Positions 36,191-49,007 of a stretch of 64,000 nt of DNA are shown piece by piece; within the stretch, counting starts at the first letter, position 1; each line of letters begins with the position of its first letter. This stretch comes from Sepiola atlantica (taxonomy: Eukaryota > Mollusca > Cephalopoda > Sepiida > Sepiolidae). Position numbers and translations under genes: made by a program. Location: contig OY744521.1 in assembly GCA_963556195.1 (NCBI GenBank), positions 135,782,399 through 135,846,398 on the forward strand, written 5' to 3'. The notes beneath the pieces were generated by a model. That model was not told where the DNA came from and ran no database searches. It saw only the letters and a program-made list of their open reading frames with translations.

Positions 36191-37380
36191 AATGAAATGA
36201 AAATGTTCATTTTGAAGAAATAAATAAAAACATATGAACAGACATTTTATTCTTCAAAATTCTATCGTATTCGACATTTAAAGTAGGTGGAAATAATGCA
36301 TGATGAAGACGCTAAAATGATTTTTTTATCGCATAGATAACAGAACTATTAATTGAGCAATTCTCGAATTTTTCCAGTTAAAATGACTTACAAAAGAATT
36401 AAAATCAATTATTTAACGTTACATTGTAGTTTTATTTGAAAGACATTAGTATAATTATTATCTGTACAATAATAAGCAAAATAATATTACATCTCTCTAT
36501 ATATATATTTTTTATTAATGTTAAACATTTAAATTCATTAAACAAAATTGCCACTTATACAGAACAGGACTCATATCGGCAGGAATGTTTTCGGTTACGA
36601 TTTACAGAACAAAACGGAAATGGCCGAGCCGTCAACAAAGAGTCAATTATTACTGATATTAGATCTAACAACTTTTTCATTTTTTTATCTAACTAAAGAT
36701 TAAGGTTCCACCTCCATGTTAAGAATTGACTTCATTATTTTCTTCAAATTAGTATTGTATTTTAATTTGAAAAAGTTTAATCAACTTTATTTTTTTGAGA
36801 GACTAATTTCTTTTTACTCTAATCAAAACCGCGGTTAAATTCCTTTTACCTTTGTATTCCCATGCTAAGTGTCGTCGTCTTTTTTACACTTTTTCGCGAC
36901 TTTTAAATCGTAGACTTCTATGGCAATTTCCGGTCCGTTCCTTAAATCGCAATAGGAAACAATCGTGTCAATATGAGTCATTCAGAAACACAAGATTTTA
37001 AACCATTTTAAAGTGGAAATTGAAAAGAAATTGAAAAGATACAATCATTTTGGGATGGAAATTATTTTAAATAGCAACAAATATATGTGTGTGTGTGTGT
37101 AAATAATTACGTACCCATTTTTTTAAATATGGAAACTTATAAATATAAAAAGCAGTTTTTTTTCAGTGTGCAATGTCCTATTATTGGTAGTGGATTATTT
37201 TTTATTTAATCATTAAATAGGAAAAGAATTACTTTAATATTAGGTTTCATGTAAAATTAACACAATATAAACATTACTAATTAAATTTAGTTCAATAATA
37301 GGACTTTAAGTAAATTATTTTCCATTTACATTTTTAGTTCTCTTTTTTATCTTCCGGGTTTCAATATTTTTAAGATTCTC
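36191..37380. other. Unassigned AT-rich DNA
   Basis: No gene recognised. The ORF at 36436-36696 has no known relative. Confidence 0.4.
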
Positions 37381-37395
37381 ACATTTATAACATAA

Positions 37396-37883
37396 AATAA
37401 TTTTTAAGGATTATATTGTAATAAAAATTATTTTTAAGGATTATATTGTAATTAAAATTATTTTTAAGGATTATATTGTAATTAAAATTATTTCTAAGGA
37501 TTATATTGTAATTAAAATTATTTCTAAGGATTATATTGTAATAAAAATTATTTTTAAGGATTATATTGTAATAAAAATTATTTTTAAGGATTATATTGTA
37601 ATAAAAATTATTTTTAAGGATTATATTGTAATAAAAATTATTTTTAAGGATTATATTGTAATAAAAATTATTTTTAAGGATTATATTGTAATTAAAATTA
37701 TTTTTAAGGATTATATTGTAATTAAAATTATTTTTAAGGATTATATTGTAATTAAAATTATTTCTAAGGATTATATTGTAATTAAAATTATTTTTAAGGA
37801 TTATATTGTAATTAAAATTATTTTTAAGGATTATATTGTAATTAAAATTATTTTTAAGGATTATATTGTAATTAAAATTATTC
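37396..37883. repeat. 30-bp minisatellite, about 16 copies
   Basis: Unit TAAGGATTATATTGTAATWA + AAATTATTTY. Copies differ almost only at two sites: A/T in GTAATAAAA versus GTAATTAAA, and T/C in TTTTTAAGG versus TTTCTAAGG. Since 30 is divisible by three, the minus strand reads as a 10-residue repeat (NNFNYNIILK), which gives a spurious 186-codon ORF. Confidence 0.97.
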
Positions 37884-38814
37884 TCTCTATGATCGTAATT
37901 CCTTCTAATTTTGTATTGTGCTCCCATATATTTTTCGGCTATCATGTGTAAAAAATATTAAAATAAATACAAAATAATAATACAAAATAAAATATAGTTT
38001 TCGATTTACTGATTAAAAAACATTTAAATTCAAAATTTAGAACACATGAAAGAAATTCAAAATGTTATTTTGTGCAAAAGGATATTGATATAGTATTATT
38101 TCCTTTTTTGGCCCAGTTAAGCTCTCAAAAAAAATCAAGGCTTATACTTGATTTATATATAAAATACATTAATGTCTGAGTGTTCATTTATGGTTCTTCC
38201 CTACATCTCAAACCTTTAATTTTAAAAAGAAGTGAAGAATATTAATTTTACTCACCTCAATTGACCATTTAACTACTTTATAGATAAACTAGGTTTTCTT
38301 TATTGGTTTTGCCGGATTTCAGGTCAAGAATTAATTTGATCCGGTGGAGTGTTCAGCTTAGTAATGTTACTTGAGGTTACATCACTAGGATGTGGTGCAC
38401 GGTCCTCGTATGCCGAGTTTATCTTATTTAGGCTTCAAATACTGTTATTTTGAATAGTTTGTCACGGTTTACTTGTAGCTCGAAGTATCCTCATGTAAGG
38501 ATATCCTGACAAACTCCTGTACATAGAGCTCAAATACACTAGAGTTTAGTAGGAATTCAAACTCTCTTGGGTTTTTTTCTAGAGTATAATTAAGGACATT
38601 ATTTCGTACTCGAAATGAACGGTAATGTTAATGATCTAAAAGTCTATAATATTTTTAAATACATTCATTTATTAATTAAGTAACTAACAAAAAGACCAGA
38701 TTTAATGAGGAACACCATATCCTTTTTGAAAACACCATATTACTTTCTTGTTTTTACTGCTCCGCCCAGAATCGCTCTCTAATATAGTCGGCAAAAATTG
38801 AAATTTTAAAAATC
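37884..38814. other. Unassigned AT-rich DNA
   Basis: Nothing recognisable. Confidence 0.4.
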
Positions 38815-39060
38815 TTTCTGAATTTATGTCTTGTACATACCGTTAAAATTACATTAAAATCGTATTTTAAGTTTTAAGGAGACTTGTTCCCGTAGCTCCC
38901 TTACAGGGGCACATAGAGATTCGGCACGTAAAGATTACAAAATGTATACATAGTATTTAAATTTCATTAAAATAAGATATATTTTAAGTTTTAAGAGAGG
39001 TTTTGCTCCCGTACCTCTATCATGAAAACTTAGTGATCCCGAATCACTTTCAGTATCTTC
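38815..39060. repeat. Diverged tandem duplication, about 120-bp unit
   Basis: CATTAAAATCGTATTTTAAGT and TGTTCCCGTAGCTCCCT in the first unit correspond to CATTAAAATAAGATATATTT and TGCTCCCGTACCTCTAT in the second. Confidence 0.7.
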
Positions 39061-39224
39061 CCCTGAGAAGTTTACATATAAACGCACTAAGTTTTTATGT
39101 AGATTCTCTAACCTTTTTTTCTATAAGAAACACACATGGGCATTGACATTTATATAAATTTCACGATGTTTTCTATATCAATCAGTATAATTTACTGTTT
39201 ATAATAGTTTTCCCTTTGAAATAA

Positions 39225-39480
39225 TGAATTACTGTCAAAGTCAAAACTATTAAGTAAAAATTACTTTTTTTCCCGTTAAAATAATTGTCAGCTGAATATT
39301 GTTTAAATAAATAAACATGTTTATTTATTTAAAATCATAGCAATTCGTTTTACAGCGATATTCTGTCTTATTACCGTTAAAATAATTGTAAGCTAAATAG
39401 TCTACAAAATCGATAAAACGAATGTCACTTTTAGAAAAATGTTTATTTAAAATTGTACTAATTTAGTCGATGTGACGACA
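39225..39480 (-). repeat. Dispersed repeat, family S, inverted copies
   Basis: TTAAAATAATTGTCAGCT (about 39277) and TTAAAATAATTGTAAGCT (about 39379) are minus-strand versions of AGCTGACAATTATTTTA found at 1.4 and 62.2 kb. A perfect 32-bp palindrome, TTTAAATAAATAAACA plus its complement, sits between them at 39302-39333. Confidence 0.7.
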
Positions 39481-40430
39481 TACTTTGATATTGGAATAAT
39501 CCATTTTAAAATGGGTAAACTAGGAGTTGTTTCCTTTAGCAACATTAGATAAATCACCTATCACGATCGTTGCTGTTCGGGCGATCTCATTTTGTTTGAA
39601 ATATATGTGAAAGGTGATAACGTATGTACGAATATGACAGGACTTAGCGTATCATCATATTGATTAATACGTACTGAAAATGTTATTGATATGAGATAAA
39701 TTTGATTTTTGCTGCATTTTTGTTTAGATTAAAAACAAACCTAACCTTTTTTTTGCGCTTCTTATGCTAATAGAATGAGTGCTGTAAACGTTCGGATGTT
39801 TTCGTATTTTTTCCGAAGTTACACGAAGATACTAGAACCTGCCACAGATTGTCTATACAAATAACAAATTGTTTGTTTTAATTAAATTATTTTTTAATAA
39901 CTCTGGAGCTACTGTCTCAAATAATATTTCAACAAAAAGCTGACCAGTTTCATGTATCAAATAATCTCATCCAAATAACACAGTCTAATGATATTGAGAA
40001 AAATAGTGATAGAAGCTTACACGCACCATCTCAATGCCCTTCTAGGCATTGAAGGTTCAATTCTTACTACAGGAGATAAAAATAACATAATTAACACTTA
40101 TACCCGGTCATGGTTGACGAAACGAGAACAATCTACCACCGCGAATTAAACAAAGAATTCAATTCGAAATTCCTGATAGATTCCCGAGTTTCAAAGATTC
40201 GCAAAGTCGAAATGATGCACATGGAGAAGAGCGAGTGTTACTTCAACCGAAACGTTAGGAAAATAACTAAGATTAAAATAATAGTCAGAATAATCCAAGT
40301 AATTAAAATTATCCAACATTATTAAAAAAAAAAACAAATAGAATAATCTTAATTCATCTATCAAAAAGTTATGATGTTATCGAACTTTGTCAGTTCGTAC
40401 ACTAGGGGCCTCCAAGGCGCATCACCAAAT
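39481..40430. other. Unassigned AT-rich DNA
   Basis: A 71-codon ORF at 40110-40325 has no recognisable homology. Confidence 0.4.
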
Positions 40431-40432
40431 CG

Positions 40433-40466
40433 ATGACGTCATCATTATTTGCGTACTTTATATAAG
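40433..40466 (+). promoter_or_regulatory. CRE palindrome plus TATA-box-like element
   Basis: A perfect 12-bp palindrome GATGACGTCATC centred on the CREB/ATF site TGACGTCA (40434-40441) lies 17 bp upstream of TATATAAG (40459-40466). This looks like a compact Pol II core promoter or an LTR-type U3 segment, but no transcript or ORF downstream supports it. Confidence 0.35.
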
Positions 40467-42320
40467 ATGCTAAAATGCGTTTCTAATTGTTTTTAAATCT
40501 CCTCCCCAAAAAAAGAAATGTATTTATATAAGAAGTTATTTTAAAGTAAAATAGTTTATTTAAAGATTAAATGATCGAACTTGGAAAGAAACCCATTCTT
40601 TATCTTTAGATATAATTACTAAGTAATTGTTTACACAAAATGATATTATTATGTAAAATGTTGAAATTGTATGGATGAGCGGAAGGGAAACAAATTACTT
40701 ACATTATGTTGTTGTACAAAAAATTAACGACTTTTTTAAAGAATTGTTTTACCCTTATTTTGAAAATTTAATGTTACATATATATTATAATAACTAAAAG
40801 ATATAACTTGGTTTTAATAAAAAATAAATATAAAAAATAGTTTGAAAGGACTAATGGAAGTAACGATTTTTGCCATTATTTTGTTTAGTTAGCGTTTGGC
40901 TAGAATTTTATATATAATAAAAATCAAGATAAAAATGAAAATTGAAAAAGTATTGTAGTTTGTTTGTTAATGATTAACAATATTATTTGCCAATTTAAAA
41001 TAAGACCATTTCAAAGTGAAAATAAGTTTTAAATCAGGTTCGCATTTTCGCCGAATAAAATTAAAATTTAAACGAATTTTGAATGGATAAGCATTTAAAT
41101 TTGCAAAAAGAAAAATTATAAAAAATATATAGTAATTACTTTTGCCGTACAGAATGTAAGCAAAAAAACTCAAACAGAATAACACACGTGCATTTGCAAA
41201 GGCGACGACTTTCTCTGTAAGAGGTGATACGCAAATAAAATCTATTAAGGCTTCCATAGTTTGACAATGCCAGAGGAATTCAACGAAACGCGTGCTTACC
41301 TCTAGCAAGAAAACATTCTATAAAAAAGTACAAAATTATTCGGTCGCAGGCAATGTAAGTCTTTCAGGATCAATAAATGTTAGATTTATATCATATTATC
41401 AAATATTTTGAAAAAATGGGAAGACAAACTATTCAAAATAGATGTTTAACTTTAATATGTCTAAATGATGAAATCATTTAAATGAATTAAAATATCTAGA
41501 AAATTAATTATTGTTTAGAACATTTTTTTGCAATTCAACGGATCATAGGTTATATTAACGAGAAAATGTAGTACAAAAATTCAAAGCATAATAATATCGT
41601 ATTTATTTCCATTTTTTATTCATGAATTCACGGATACTTTACTCAAACGTGTTTACCAATCAAAAAGGTGAATTTCATTTTCTTGTTAATGTGCTCTTTC
41701 GCTTTATAACATTAAAATTTCGATCGATCAGAATATATTTTGTTCAGATTTCATACAATGAAATAAGTGGGGTGGGGGAATCATGTAGAAAAATATTTTC
41801 CTTTATTTATTTTACAAAAACAACATTAAATATAAATTAGTCCAATAATGAATAAGTATCGAAATGTTTGTGAAAATTTGTTTATTACTTGATTTTTGCT
41901 AGATTTATTAAACACATTAGTGTTAGCGCATAAAAATTAGTTACTACATAGGAACGTTGTTTTAAGGCGTAAATAAAGTACACACGTTTTTAGTTACTTA
42001 TTTTTATTATTTTCATACGCTGAAATTATTTTTTTTAAATCAGCAGTTTATTTTATGTTTCTTCTTTTGAATGGTAAAAAGTTATGATGATATAAACATA
42101 TATTAAAGTTACATCGTGTTACATATAGGGGTAAGTTCTATGGTTAGCTTTGGAAGTCCGTATCGTACACAAATAGAAACATGTGATTGGTTGAAGAAGA
42201 AGAACGAATAGGCAGAGTACACATTACTCAGGCAGTAGTTTTTACAATGCTAAATCCTCAAAACACTGAAAACAAGCCGCGCATGCGTGGTCCCCCTCTG
42301 TACGTGACTCGATGTGGCGA
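40467..42320. other. Unassigned AT-rich DNA
   Basis: No gene. The 113-codon minus ORF 40967-41308 and the 72-codon ORF 41622-41840 are unrecognised. Confidence 0.35.
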
Positions 42321-42334
42321 GTGTAAGATGCAAT

Positions 42335-42868
42335 AATTTGGGGCATTTTTGACCCCCCTTTGACCCCCTAGGGCGCGAACCAGAATTTTTCTGAGCTCAA
42401 GGATGCTCATTTTATATCAAGAACAATTCCCTCTACATTTTGGCCAAGTTTTTAAAAAAATTGAATGGATGGATCAAACGTTATGGGAGAAAAGGTTCAT
42501 TTTTTGCCATTTTGGGGGCTTTTGATCCCCTGGGGGCGCGAACAAGATATTTTCCAAGGTCAGCGATACTTATTTTCTATTAGGAACAATTGCCTCCACA
42601 TTTTGGCCAAGTTTCAGAGAAATTGAATGGATGAAAAGTTATGGGGCAAAAAATGTCATTTTTTGCCATTTCGGGGCCTTTTGACCCCCTGGGGGGCTAA
42701 CCAAATTTTTTTTCAAAAATCGGAGAATGTCACTTTCTAACCTGACCAAAGTTACAACTTCATTCAAAATTTCAGAGAAATTCAATGGATGTTTGCGGAG
42801 AAAAATCCGGACGGACGGACGGACATGCCTCAAAACATAGGTCCCCCGATTTTATAAATCGGGGGACC
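42335..42868. repeat. 158-bp minisatellite, three units, ending in GC hairpin
   Basis: Three diverged units, starting about 42335, 42500 and 42657, each have a TTTTTGCCATTT-GGGGCTTTTGA-like start, then CCCCCT-GGGGGCGCGAAC, TTTTGGCCAAGTTT and GAGAAATTGAATGGATG. After the third unit a (GGAC)n run (42811-42824) leads to a 13-bp perfect stem, GGTCCCCCGATTT/AAATCGGGGGACC, at 42840-42868. Looks like the terminal part of a dispersed transposon. The ORF 42639-42833 is a shadow. Confidence 0.85.
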
Positions 42869-45670
42869 AATTATATACAAGTAGGGTTGGTTTTGAAGCT
42901 CACATAATATTTTTAACTGGATACAGGTTTTCTAAATTTAAAGAAATTAACATAATATTACAGAAATATATATTTTAAGTGATATTTTTTTTATATAATC
43001 CGCAGAAAAGTAAGCATAAAGGGTATTTGAGATTAGTTCCAAGGTAAATAATTTTGTTTAAAAACTATTTATAAAGCTGTAGAAGATGAAAATCGATAAA
43101 TCTAGATAGCGTATCAACACTGCTCAAGAAGGGGTAAAACTAGTAGTAAAATAAAAATTAACTTCATCAGAGTCGCTGTATATAAAATTGTGAACCGGTG
43201 TTAATCCAAACAAAAAATTCCAATTATATTTTAGGCTGAATTGTCTTTTTGACAAATTTGTTTTCAAGAATTTTTTTAATTATTAACAAATAAAATCAAA
43301 CTATTTTTATAATTGGAAATTTTAACAGAAAAATACTTTAATTTTAAAAATATTTTGTAAATAAATAATCAAATCAAACCTTTTTTATAATTGGAAGTTT
43401 TTTTTTTCAATATATTTCAAATAGTTTAATTATTAACCAGATATACTCATATTTCAATATAAAAACAGAATAACTTTTAAAAAATTTTACAATTGGTAAA
43501 AATAAAAATCTTGCAAAAAGATATGCGACCTAAAATAACTGGGGATTTATTTTTTGATTAACACCGTTCGCAATTTCGGATCTCAGATACGGTGGCCATA
43601 ATGAAGTAGATACTTTCTATATTACTAAACTAGATTCGTAATAAGATATTACGCTGCAATTTGAACGAGAAATAGTTTTTTTTTTACAGAAATGGCAATA
43701 CCTTAAAGTGTATTAGCTTTAAAAACATATCTGCTGACCAAAACTTCTTGCAAAATAAAGTTTGTTTTTGTGGCATATTTTCTATGTTTTTCTGAACGAG
43801 TTTATTTAATAAAGGATACTCTTCGAGTATTTATCTTTCTCCATATGGAAAGGCTTGGATTGAAACAACATTTTCATGGGGCAGTCAAGCATATCATGGT
43901 GGGGCGGAATGAGCAGAAGAAATGTTCTCAGTTTGGTTTAATAAAAATAAACGTATTACTTACATTTATAATGAACAAGTACAAAAAATATCTAAACTAT
44001 TACAAATAAAACTAGGTTTATTTTTTTACTAATGATTCACCATATATAAAGAACAAATGCCACTAGAGGATAATGGTTTTGAAATAGTCTAGAATTAAAA
44101 TCATACACGATGGCGAAGAGAAACGTGTACATGTTTCGTTGAAAAATAAGTTTTATTTGGTATCTGAGCACCATTTCCTGCCTTGACAGAATACAAAATC
44201 GACTTCGTAACATAGTTAGCGATGTCTTATTCTCTTCTCTACAGCCTCTTTCTCACACAAAAGAGGTTGCTAGTCTTTCTTCACTATTGTGATACTTATG
44301 GTTGGTGCTCGACTGAGCTCTAATCTAGGGTCCCCCCTATAAAATATTCACATCCAAAACTCGATACCTACAATTACTGTAAATAATTTTCCCTTCTTCC
44401 CATGCGTACCTAAGATTAAACGGAACATCTATTAGAAAGGTTTCTTTCTATGAACTCGCCGCTAATCGAACAATACCATGAGGCTGCTTCCCAGCTAACT
44501 ACAACATGATCATTTAAGTCAAATGTAAACAATTTCTTGTTGAGCCCAGTTTAAACAATCGTAACAACTCCTTACGGCGTTGTCTCACCGTCCATCTGAC
44601 AAACTCATGAATCCTCATCCTCGAATGGCCTTTGGGCCTTTTTAAGGGGTAAGGGGGGTTATTAAAGACAAAAAACTTTGAGAAACTCGTGTTAATTGAT
44701 ACAATTATAGTTTAGCGTGCGATTTGTGTAAAGACTTTCTATTTTTGCCATCGACTTTGCTTTTGACATTCAATCCTATTTTAATCATTGACCTGAACGT
44801 ATAATGCGCAAGTTCGAAAGCTTGGAACATTTGTAGGTACTTGTGCAGAATAGACATCCAATAATTTAACGAGATTCCAGAGTTTTGACGACAAATTGCG
44901 GTAGTTTCTGAGACTAACTCGGTATTTTCCGTCGATTCTCGGAACTGATACTATAAGAACCGAAATACTCTTGGTGTCCATTCGTTACAAATACTCATTT
45001 CCCATTTCGGGGGTTGCTCCGAAACCGCACCTTATCCCCCCCCCTCAAACAAAAATATTTAGAATAGACATCTTACAATTTAACGGAGATTCCAAAGTTT
45101 CGACGAAATCTTCCGGACTTTGCCAAGATATGCAGACGATAAATTGGTCTAAACGTAATGAACCTCACCGATGTAATTCTTACTATTTCGCTTTCCGTAG
45201 AAGGTCGTATAAATTTCTGCCAGGAGACATTTATTCCGTAGAAGGCCTTTTATTGTAGTAAATACAGTCTTCCTTCCAAGAAAATTGCACCAGAATTCTA
45301 TCATTGACCATTACCCTAAGTTCAGGTGGCAACAGAACCCCACAAAACAAGATCGAAAGAATAAACATAAAAAAGAGTACTATTTACCAGTCTTTGCACT
45401 TAACAAAAACAGAATAAAAACTGGAAAAAATATATTTAAGAAAAGAAACAATTAAAACATTGGGGTATTTTTAAGAATAGCCCAACAACGAAAACGCTGA
45501 AAAAACAAATATACAACAAATAAAAGTTACCGTAGCCGATAAAACTGAATTTCCAAGTTAACTGTGACAGTTATTAATGATTATAATCCGTTAAAAGTAC
45601 TATTTTCTATAAGTTAATAGTTTTAGCGTAAGTGAAGTCGAAAAAAAAGCAGTAATGGCTGCTTCGATAG
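42869..45670. other. Unassigned AT-rich DNA
   Basis: No gene recognised. A GAATAGACATC-AATTTAACG-GATTCCA-AGTTT block at about 44849-44890 is repeated at about 45063-45105. The ORFs 43770-44009, 44781-44981 and 44971-45258 are unrecognised. Confidence 0.35.
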
Positions 45671-45675
45671 AAAAC

Positions 45676-45717
45676 ACCGAATTCAGAACGAGACTTCCGC
45701 CTCGTTCTGAATTCGGT
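45676..45717. repeat. Perfect hairpin, 17-bp stem, 8-base loop
   Basis: ACCGAATTCAGAACGAG (45676-45692) and CTCGTTCTGAATTCGGT (45701-45717) are exact complements around ACTTCCGC, followed by a T run. Looks like a terminator hairpin, but in this eukaryotic context it is more likely a small foldback. Confidence 0.9.
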
Positions 45718-45914
45718 TGGTTTTTTACTGGGACTCATAGTCAAAGCGCAATTTTTTTCATTTTTTAGCCAAGCAGAAGAACAAAACAAAACTACATTTT
45801 AAGCAAAAGGAATAAAATAATTTTCTTTTTATTTACATGTCAGTGTGCTTTTATTTACATATTATTTTCATTCGTCAAACCGTAATGTTTTTTTTCCTAT
45901 TTCTTTAAAAAATT

Positions 45915-46051
45915 CCTAACCCTAACCCTAACCTAAACCCAGCCCTAACCCTTACCCTAACCCAGCCCTAACCCTAACCTAAACCCAGCCCTAACCCTAA
46001 CCTAAACACAGCCCTAACCCTAACCTAAACCCAGCCCTAACCCTAACCCCC
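45915..46051 (-). repeat. Interstitial telomere-like tract with higher-order unit
   Basis: (CCCTAA)n, i.e. TTAGGG repeats on the minus strand, with variants CCTAAA and CCCAGC. The variants recur in a fixed order, giving a higher-order unit of about 24-25 bp (CCCTAACCCTAACCTAAA, CCCAG) repeated about five times. So it is organised like a minisatellite and is not a simple telomere end. Confidence 0.93.
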
Positions 46052-46139
46052 AATGACGTAACGACATGCGCGTTCATTCGGTGATCAAAATGATCGTTAA
46101 AATGTTCGTTTCATATGCAAAAAGTGATTTTTTCTAACG

Positions 46140-46430
46140 TCTAGACGGAACAATTGCATGTGGTGAGGGAGGCTAGAAAGCAAATAGCAAGTCAGACAAA
46201 CCCCACTGTCTAAAATGGATTCAGAAAGAAATGCATTACTTTAAATATAAAAGTTAACGGTAGCTGTTTTTTCTTCTTTAGATCATCAAAAGAGAATAGT
46301 TTATATATGAACATTTAAATTACTAACATATTTCTCTGGTGGTATATGAATATTAGTGCAAACACTGTCAGAGCATTATTTTTCTTGTCATTTTTGACGG
46401 ATGCTGTAGACTATTATTAAAATAATTAAA
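46140..46430 (+). repeat. Dispersed repeat, family R, copy 2
   Basis: Diverged copy of 35840-36190 in the same orientation; see the blocks listed there. Confidence 0.65.
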
Positions 46431-46964
46431 AGTCGTAGGTTTTAATTTAATTCTTTATATGCTCTTTTATATTAATTCTATTTTGTTTTTCTCTGCTGAC
46501 ATTTTCATAAGTGGCATAATGGTTACTTAGCAGATCGCAACCTTCGGTAGACAGAGTTCAAGTGGCGTCGGAGGCGTTGAATCATTTTCATTAATACCAC
46601 CGGGAAGTGCAATGGATGAAATTATAGGGTAGACTCGACTGTTGGTAAGGCAACTAGTTTAGGAGAAGGAAAACTAACACGTTCAATGAGGTAGGTCTTT
46701 GTCGCGTGGCATATATCGTGCACATAGACTATAATCAGTTTCCCATTGGGGAGAGTGGGTTGTATTTTCAACAATTCACGATCGACTTCTTAACACATTT
46801 TTGTGGAAGTCTTCGGAAAATTCTCACGGTCATCCCCGTGATCAGTGGACAACCATAAAATGACCACAGACAGCTACATACTATATACGATTTGGGTCTG
46901 AAAGGTGTCACAAACAATTTACTTCAGTCTCAAACAAAAAACTACATATCGTGGGGGTTTTCGT

Positions 46965-47222
46965 TCGCGCTTGACGCCCATAGAATAAAAATATATCACA
47001 ATCACCTATAAGGGTTTTGAAGTTATATTCTGAAACTATATTAACAAGGGTACTAAGATAAATATGTCTGAGTTTGAACAAAGTTGGTACAATAATAGTG
47101 TGGGATCTGCGACCGCGTGCGTCTGGCATCTATAGAATAGAAATATGTTACAAACTCCTACTAAGGTTTTGGAATAAATAGACTCTTATAACCATATATA
47201 TTCTGAAACTACATTACAGTGA
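46965..47222. repeat. Diverged direct repeat, about 150-bp spacing
   Basis: A CATAGAATAAAAATAT-type block, an AAGG-TTTTG block and ATATTCTGAAACTA occur at 46978-47041 and again at about 47131-47211. Confidence 0.6.
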
Positions 47223-47295
47223 GGTTGTAATTGTTTTGATAAAAAATAATTTTGCTTTTTATAAGGTCTTGTTATTGTCGGATAATCTCTCTCTA

Positions 47296-47336
47296 TATAT
47301 ATATCTATATCTATATCTATATCTATATCTATATCT

Positions 47337-47383
<47 letters not shown>
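47296..47383. repeat. (TATATC)n then (TA)n microsatellite
   Basis: About nine hexanucleotide units passing directly into a TA tract. On the minus strand it reads as alternating Asp-Ile then Tyr-Ile. Confidence 0.96.
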
Positions 47384-47384
<1 letters not shown>

Positions 47385-48325
47385 CATAATTTAATATTTC
47401 TGATGTCCCTAAAATTATAAAAATTAATCTCATTGGAACTTTCACCTATCGAGCTTTTAAGATTCATGCCGAACTCAATAAAATTACTATTTTCTCAAAA
47501 ATAGATATTCCATTGATAATATAAAAAAGACTATGGAACAGAGAATTTTCAATTTCAATAGTGCTAAATTTATCGGTACGTTTCGTTGTCCTGTACATCT
47601 AAAATTACCGTGGTTAGGTACAGACGTAGACGTGGATTAGATTTCTTTTTTTTTCTACCTACAGCTGTTTATCTCTCTACCATGCTAAGAAATGTTGACA
47701 CAACTCGAACCCGTTCTCCTCTGTCCATAAAAATGTTCACCTACTATTCAAGTGTTCTGTTATTCATAAATTCCTTTATCAGTACGGAGCTAATTATGTA
47801 GACAGCACTTCCCCACGGTTACAGGTGAGAATATCCCTGCATATCAAGCGTGTGTCATTTGCACGCACAATGGAACATCTGAGAACAAATTGCTTGTTAT
47901 AAATACTTGTTCTAGAAAATACCCCGATAGAGTGTTTCTCTGTGTTGCAAAACGCAAGGCCGAAGTTTAACATTAATATACTTGGACCGATTTTTATTTA
48001 CATCTCACGACCTAACTCGTGCGAACAGAGAGAATTAAAACACAGATTTTAGATTTTCGACGATTTGTGAAATTCATCAAATAATAATTGAGAGATTTAC
48101 CTTATTTTTCTCACTTTCTTTCTCACTCTATATAGCAACAAAATTAGATTAATCGTTTTCATTTGTTTTTGTTTTTAGTCGTTTTATCATTTTCTGACGA
48201 TTTTTCTGAAGGGGTTTAGACGAAAGCACCTTAAGTAAATTTTATTAATTTTCGTGTTTTTTTTATAAAATAATACTTAAATTTACCGTATGCTTATTTC
48301 TACTTTGTTGTACAAACAATCTTCT
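47384..48325. other. Unassigned AT-rich DNA
   Basis: The ORF 47586-47801 is unrecognised. Confidence 0.4.
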
Positions 48326-48364
48326 TACATATATATATATATATCTATATATATATATATATAT

Positions 48365-48554
48365 CAGGCCCGGCGGGACAGTTATAAAGTGTGGGGGGGG
48401 GCTCTCCTAAAAAGTGTTGGGGCCCGGTTAAACACATGCATATATAACTTCATAATTGATGACCGTAAAGTGGGGGGGGGGCAAGTAAAAAAGTGGGGGG
48501 CTTGAGGCCCCCCTGCCCCCCGGTGCCCCCCGGTGCCCCCCGGTGCCGCCGTCC

Positions 48555-48556
<2 letters not shown>
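48365..48556. repeat. G-rich/C-rich repeat between TA tracts
   Basis: GGCCCGGCGGGACAG start, three GTGGGGGG-type blocks, then GCCCCCCGGT repeated three times and GCCGCC. Strongly asymmetric G-runs then C-runs that can pair. Flanked by TA tracts on both sides; probably a truncated dispersed element. Confidence 0.6.

Positions 48557-48620
<64 letters not shown>
48556..48620. repeat. (TA)n microsatellite
   Basis: TA tract leading into the MITE at 48621. Confidence 0.95.
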
Positions 48621-48621
<1 letters not shown>

Positions 48622-49007
48622 ACAGGGTGGGCCAAAACAAGGGTCCTATCTTTAAATTTGAATAACTTGAATTTGAATAACTTCCACAAAATAAAAGTTA
48701 AACTCACCAAACTTTATGTGTGTGTAGACTGACCCTTCCGAGATTTTTTGAAATAAACAAAACAAATTTTAGCCGAAAAACACTTCTTAAAACTTACAAA
48801 AACTAAAGTATTGTTTTTTACACTGTTTTGAGTTTTTTAAGCAAAAATAATGTTTTCTAAATGAGGGTACGTTCCTTAGGGCTAATACGGCTCATGCTTG
48901 CTTCGGAAGGGGTCCTTTACTTATTCTAAAAAAAAAATTTTTTTTAAATCAATAAATAAAAAAGTTATGAATTTTTAAAAATAGGACCCTTATTTTTGCC
49001 CACCCTG

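Noticed and set aside
37385..37945. 186-codon minus-strand ORF (longest of the window)
   Set aside because: It is the translation of a 30-bp minisatellite whose length is divisible by three.
40967..41308. 113-codon minus-strand ORF
   Set aside because: No homology recognised; biased toward Phe/Ile/Asn as expected of AT-rich DNA.
45676..45730. Bacterial-style terminator (hairpin plus T run)
   Set aside because: All other evidence says eukaryotic nuclear DNA; treated as a foldback.
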